Source of the DNA: Roseitranquillus sp963749675
Lineage (GTDB): Bacteria > Pseudomonadota > Alphaproteobacteria > Rhodobacterales > Rhodobacteraceae
Assembly (NCBI GenBank): GCA_963749675.1
Contig: CAVVNT010000005.1
Coordinates: 1-64,000 of the forward strand
Direction: 5' to 3'
Length of the DNA stretch: 64,000 nt
Of this stretch, positions 62,655 to 64,000 are shown in pieces. The notes beneath the pieces were generated by a model. The model was not told where the DNA came from, did not search any database, and saw only the letters and a program-made list of their open reading frames with translations. The first letter of the stretch is position 1, and every line of letters starts with the position of its first letter. A program made the position numbers and the translations under genes.

Positions 62655-62963
62655 TTATTCGAAGTCATCCTTGAAACGCTCGATCTGATGCATCCGCTCG
62701 TGCAGGATGGTGACGATCCCGATGTCGCCATTGGCAAGGCGTTTCCAGTACACGAAATGGCGCTCGTAGCGGAAGAAGTACCCTTCCACCCCGAACTCGG
62801 CCGGAACGGGTCTCGACGCAACACCGCGCGTGCCGATCTGCTCGAACGCTGCGAAGAGACCGTTGACGTAGGTATTGGCTTGCGCTTCGCCCCACCGGTC
62901 GCGGGTGTATCGGTATATCTCGTCGAGGCGGACCGAGGCCGCCTCCTGGAACCGGATTGCCAT
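62655..62963 (-). CDS. parE: RelE/ParE-family toxin
   Basis: 102 residues: MAIRFQEAASVRLDEIYRYT, DRWGEAQANTYVNGLFAAFE, EGYFFRYERHFVYWKRL and IGIVTILHERMHQIERFKDD. This order is that of ParE-type gyrase or RelE-type ribosome toxins; FRYERHFVYW and the I-TILHERM end are typical of the family. It starts 4 bases after the antitoxin stop. A TA pair next to mobile DNA can stabilise it. Confidence 0.85.
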   Translation of the reverse strand: MAIRFQEAASVRLDEIYRYTRDRWGEAQANTYVNGLFAAFEQIGTRGVASRPVPAEFGVEGYFFRYERHFVYWKRLANGDIGIVTILHERMHQIERFKDDFE

Positions 62964-62967
62964 GGGC

Positions 62968-63222
62968 TCAGGCCCGGTTCCGAGAGATCACCTCGGCGGC
63001 GGTCAAGGGCTTGTAGCTCTCCTCGGGCGCGGCGAAGGCACGGTTCAATTCGGCCTTCAGGCGATCGAAGGCTTCGCGCTCGGCACGTTCCTTGTCGCGG
63101 CGGATGAGATCGCGGATGTATTCGCTGACGTTCTCGTAAGCGCCGCCCTCGCCGACATTGGTCGCAACGAACTCGCTCAGGGTACCGCTGACGCGGACGG
63201 TCATGGTGGTTGTGCGGGACAT
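62968..63222 (-). CDS. parD: ParD-type antitoxin
   Basis: 84 residues: a ribbon-helix-helix N-terminus (MSRTTTMTVRVSGTLSEFVA, NVGEGGAYENVSEYIRDLIR) and a toxin-binding C-terminal helix (ERAEREAFDRLKAELNRAFA). It precedes the toxin, as usual. Binds its own promoter as a dimer; the operator would be upstream of 63222. Confidence 0.85.
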   Translation of the reverse strand: MSRTTTMTVRVSGTLSEFVATNVGEGGAYENVSEYIRDLIRRDKERAEREAFDRLKAELNRAFAAPEESYKPLTAAEVISRNRA

Positions 63223-63319
63223 GGCAGGCGTCTTCTCTCGGCTCCAGTGTCTTCAAGATAACCAAAAAAGAAGACAGATCAAGCCGTTCGCAACGCTATC
63301 CCCTACCTGTGTCCGGCCT

Positions 63320-63634
63320 TCACTCGCCTTCGTCCTCCACCACATGACGTCCCGCAAGCGCGAGAAGTACGAACTGCACGGCATCGGAGTGCCGCGCCAG
63401 CGCGATGAGATGATCGCCGCTGGGTCCCCGTTCGCCCGCGAGCCAGTATTTCACGGTGCGCTCGCTGGCACCCGTCCACCGCATCGCCATCTTGATCGAG
63501 CGACTGGTTGAACCGAGTTCCTCGTGCAACGCCATCGCCATGGCTTTCCGGTAGTCAATCGGCTTGTCGATCAGGTGTGGGAATGACGGCGCAATAATCG
63601 GCCACGTTTGGAGTGCGCCCCTCTGCTTGGACAC
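63320..63634 (-). CDS. Small helix-turn-helix protein
   Basis: 104 residues from GTG at 63634 (VSKQRGALQTWPIIAPSFPH); an inner ATG would start near MAMALHEELG. The core ELGSTSRSIKMAMRWTGASE and RTVKYWLAGERGPSGDHLIA contains an HTH, followed by SDAVQFVLLALAGRHV. Similar short HTH proteins occur in mobile elements. A regulator is likely but unproven. Confidence 0.6.
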   Translation of the reverse strand: MSKQRGALQTWPIIAPSFPHLIDKPIDYRKAMAMALHEELGSTSRSIKMAMRWTGASERTVKYWLAGERGPSGDHLIALARHSDAVQFVLLALAGRHVVEDEGE

Positions 63635-63635
63635 G

Positions 63636-64000
63636 TCAGGCAGTTTGTTTTGACCGGGTCGGGGCGTTTCTCTCCTCAAACTGATCGGGGCTCAGGTAGC
63701 CGAGCGCCGAATGCAGCCGTATTGCGTTGTAGACATCGTCGATGAACGCCGGAAGGTCTGCGGCGACGTCCTCGAAGGTCTGATACTTGGTGATGTAGAC
63801 GGCTTCGACCTTCAGCGTCTTCATGGAGCTCTCCGCCCGATCGCCGCGTTCAGCGCCGCCGCGGTGAGGCGGGTATCGATGTTGCGACCAAGCCCGTAGC
63901 CGACCACCTTGCGCGACCAGGCGTCCAAGATGACGGCGAGGTAGACGAAACCTGTGGCGATGGCGACGTAGGTGATGTCTCCGACCCAGAGCTGGTCGGG
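63636..64000 (-). pseudogene. IS3-family OrfB, internally deleted, cut by window edge
   Basis: From the window edge: PDQLWVGDITYVAIATGFVY, LAVILDAWSRKVVGYGLGRN, IDTRLTAAALNAAIG, then directly MKTLKVEAVYITKYQTFEDV, AADLPAFIDDVYNAIRLHSA and LGYLSPDQFEERNAPT ending at 63636. About 45 residues with the second catalytic aspartate are missing between IG and ESSMKTL, with a frame change. The start lies beyond the window. Confidence 0.75.

Noticed and set aside
1..64000. CRISPR array
   Set aside because: No regularly spaced identical repeats were seen, and no Cas gene was recognised.

Overview
The window looks like the chromosome of a GC-rich alphaproteobacterium, most likely of the order Rhodobacterales. 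The evidence is gene content and order: glyQ / VOC protein / DUF6446-like protein / glyS, a short-form PEP-utilising PpdK-like protein, folB-folP-glmM, an 'antifreeze-protein'-type phasin-like protein, a DUF3305/DUF3306 formate dehydrogenase locus, and what looks like a SAM-II riboswitch on metZ. I recognise no rRNA, tRNA or CRISPR array.

Layout. (1) 0-10.8 kb is a graveyard of transposases: IS110, an integrase-type DDE transposase, a decayed large serine recombinase, IS66, an IS21 element split by nested insertions, IS256, a second IS110 and IS5. None has an intact gene. (2) 10.8-15.9 kb, minus strand, is a urease cluster: ureD, ureA, an HD-domain ORF running in frame into ureB, two phasin-like genes, ureC. 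It stops at the IS graveyard after a 30-residue ORF, so ureE/F/G are not here. (3) 16.1-30.7 kb holds cbpA/cbpM and then a formate dehydrogenase locus organised as two divergent operons. The minus-strand operon is DUF3305, DUF3306, TorD-like chaperone, Tat microprotein, catalytic subunit, Fe-S subunit, cytochrome b subunit, WD40-cytochrome c protein and a 42-residue microprotein. The plus-strand operon is a multi-cluster ferredoxin-like protein, two membrane microproteins, a DUF6494-like protein, Mrp, a biotin/lipoate-ligase-like protein and a DUF6505-like protein. Formate would be oxidised in the periplasm and its electrons passed through Fe-S clusters to cytochrome b and perhaps to the periplasmic cytochrome c; the other genes look like maturation factors.

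(4) 30.8-53.1 kb is mostly housekeeping: a FecR protein paired with a CHASE2/GGDEF/EAL protein, glmM-folP-folB, a cell-wall hydrolase, PpdK, the glycyl-tRNA synthetase genes, a degenerate secreted protease, TrkH, FolE2 and MetZ. (5) 53.3-64 kb is a second accessory island: a broken IS3, remnants of a DNA phosphorothioation (Dnd) locus (methyltransferase, dndE, dndD), a type I restriction gene (hsdR) cut by a cleanly inserted IS5 element, an IS110-family element, a ParDE-like toxin-antitoxin pair, a small HTH gene and an IS3 fragment running off the right edge.

Several conserved genes (glmM, glyS, trkH) carry single-base frameshifts, as do dndD and hsdR. The pattern suggests residual sequencing error as well as real decay, so 'pseudogene' calls that rest on one frameshift should be read cautiously. 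The most unusual signals are: two copies of a palindromic element inside one transposase gene with compensatory stem changes; the HD-UreB reading-frame fusion; the WD40-cytochrome c protein and microproteins of the formate dehydrogenase locus; and a duplicated glyS 3' end flanking a long palindrome.
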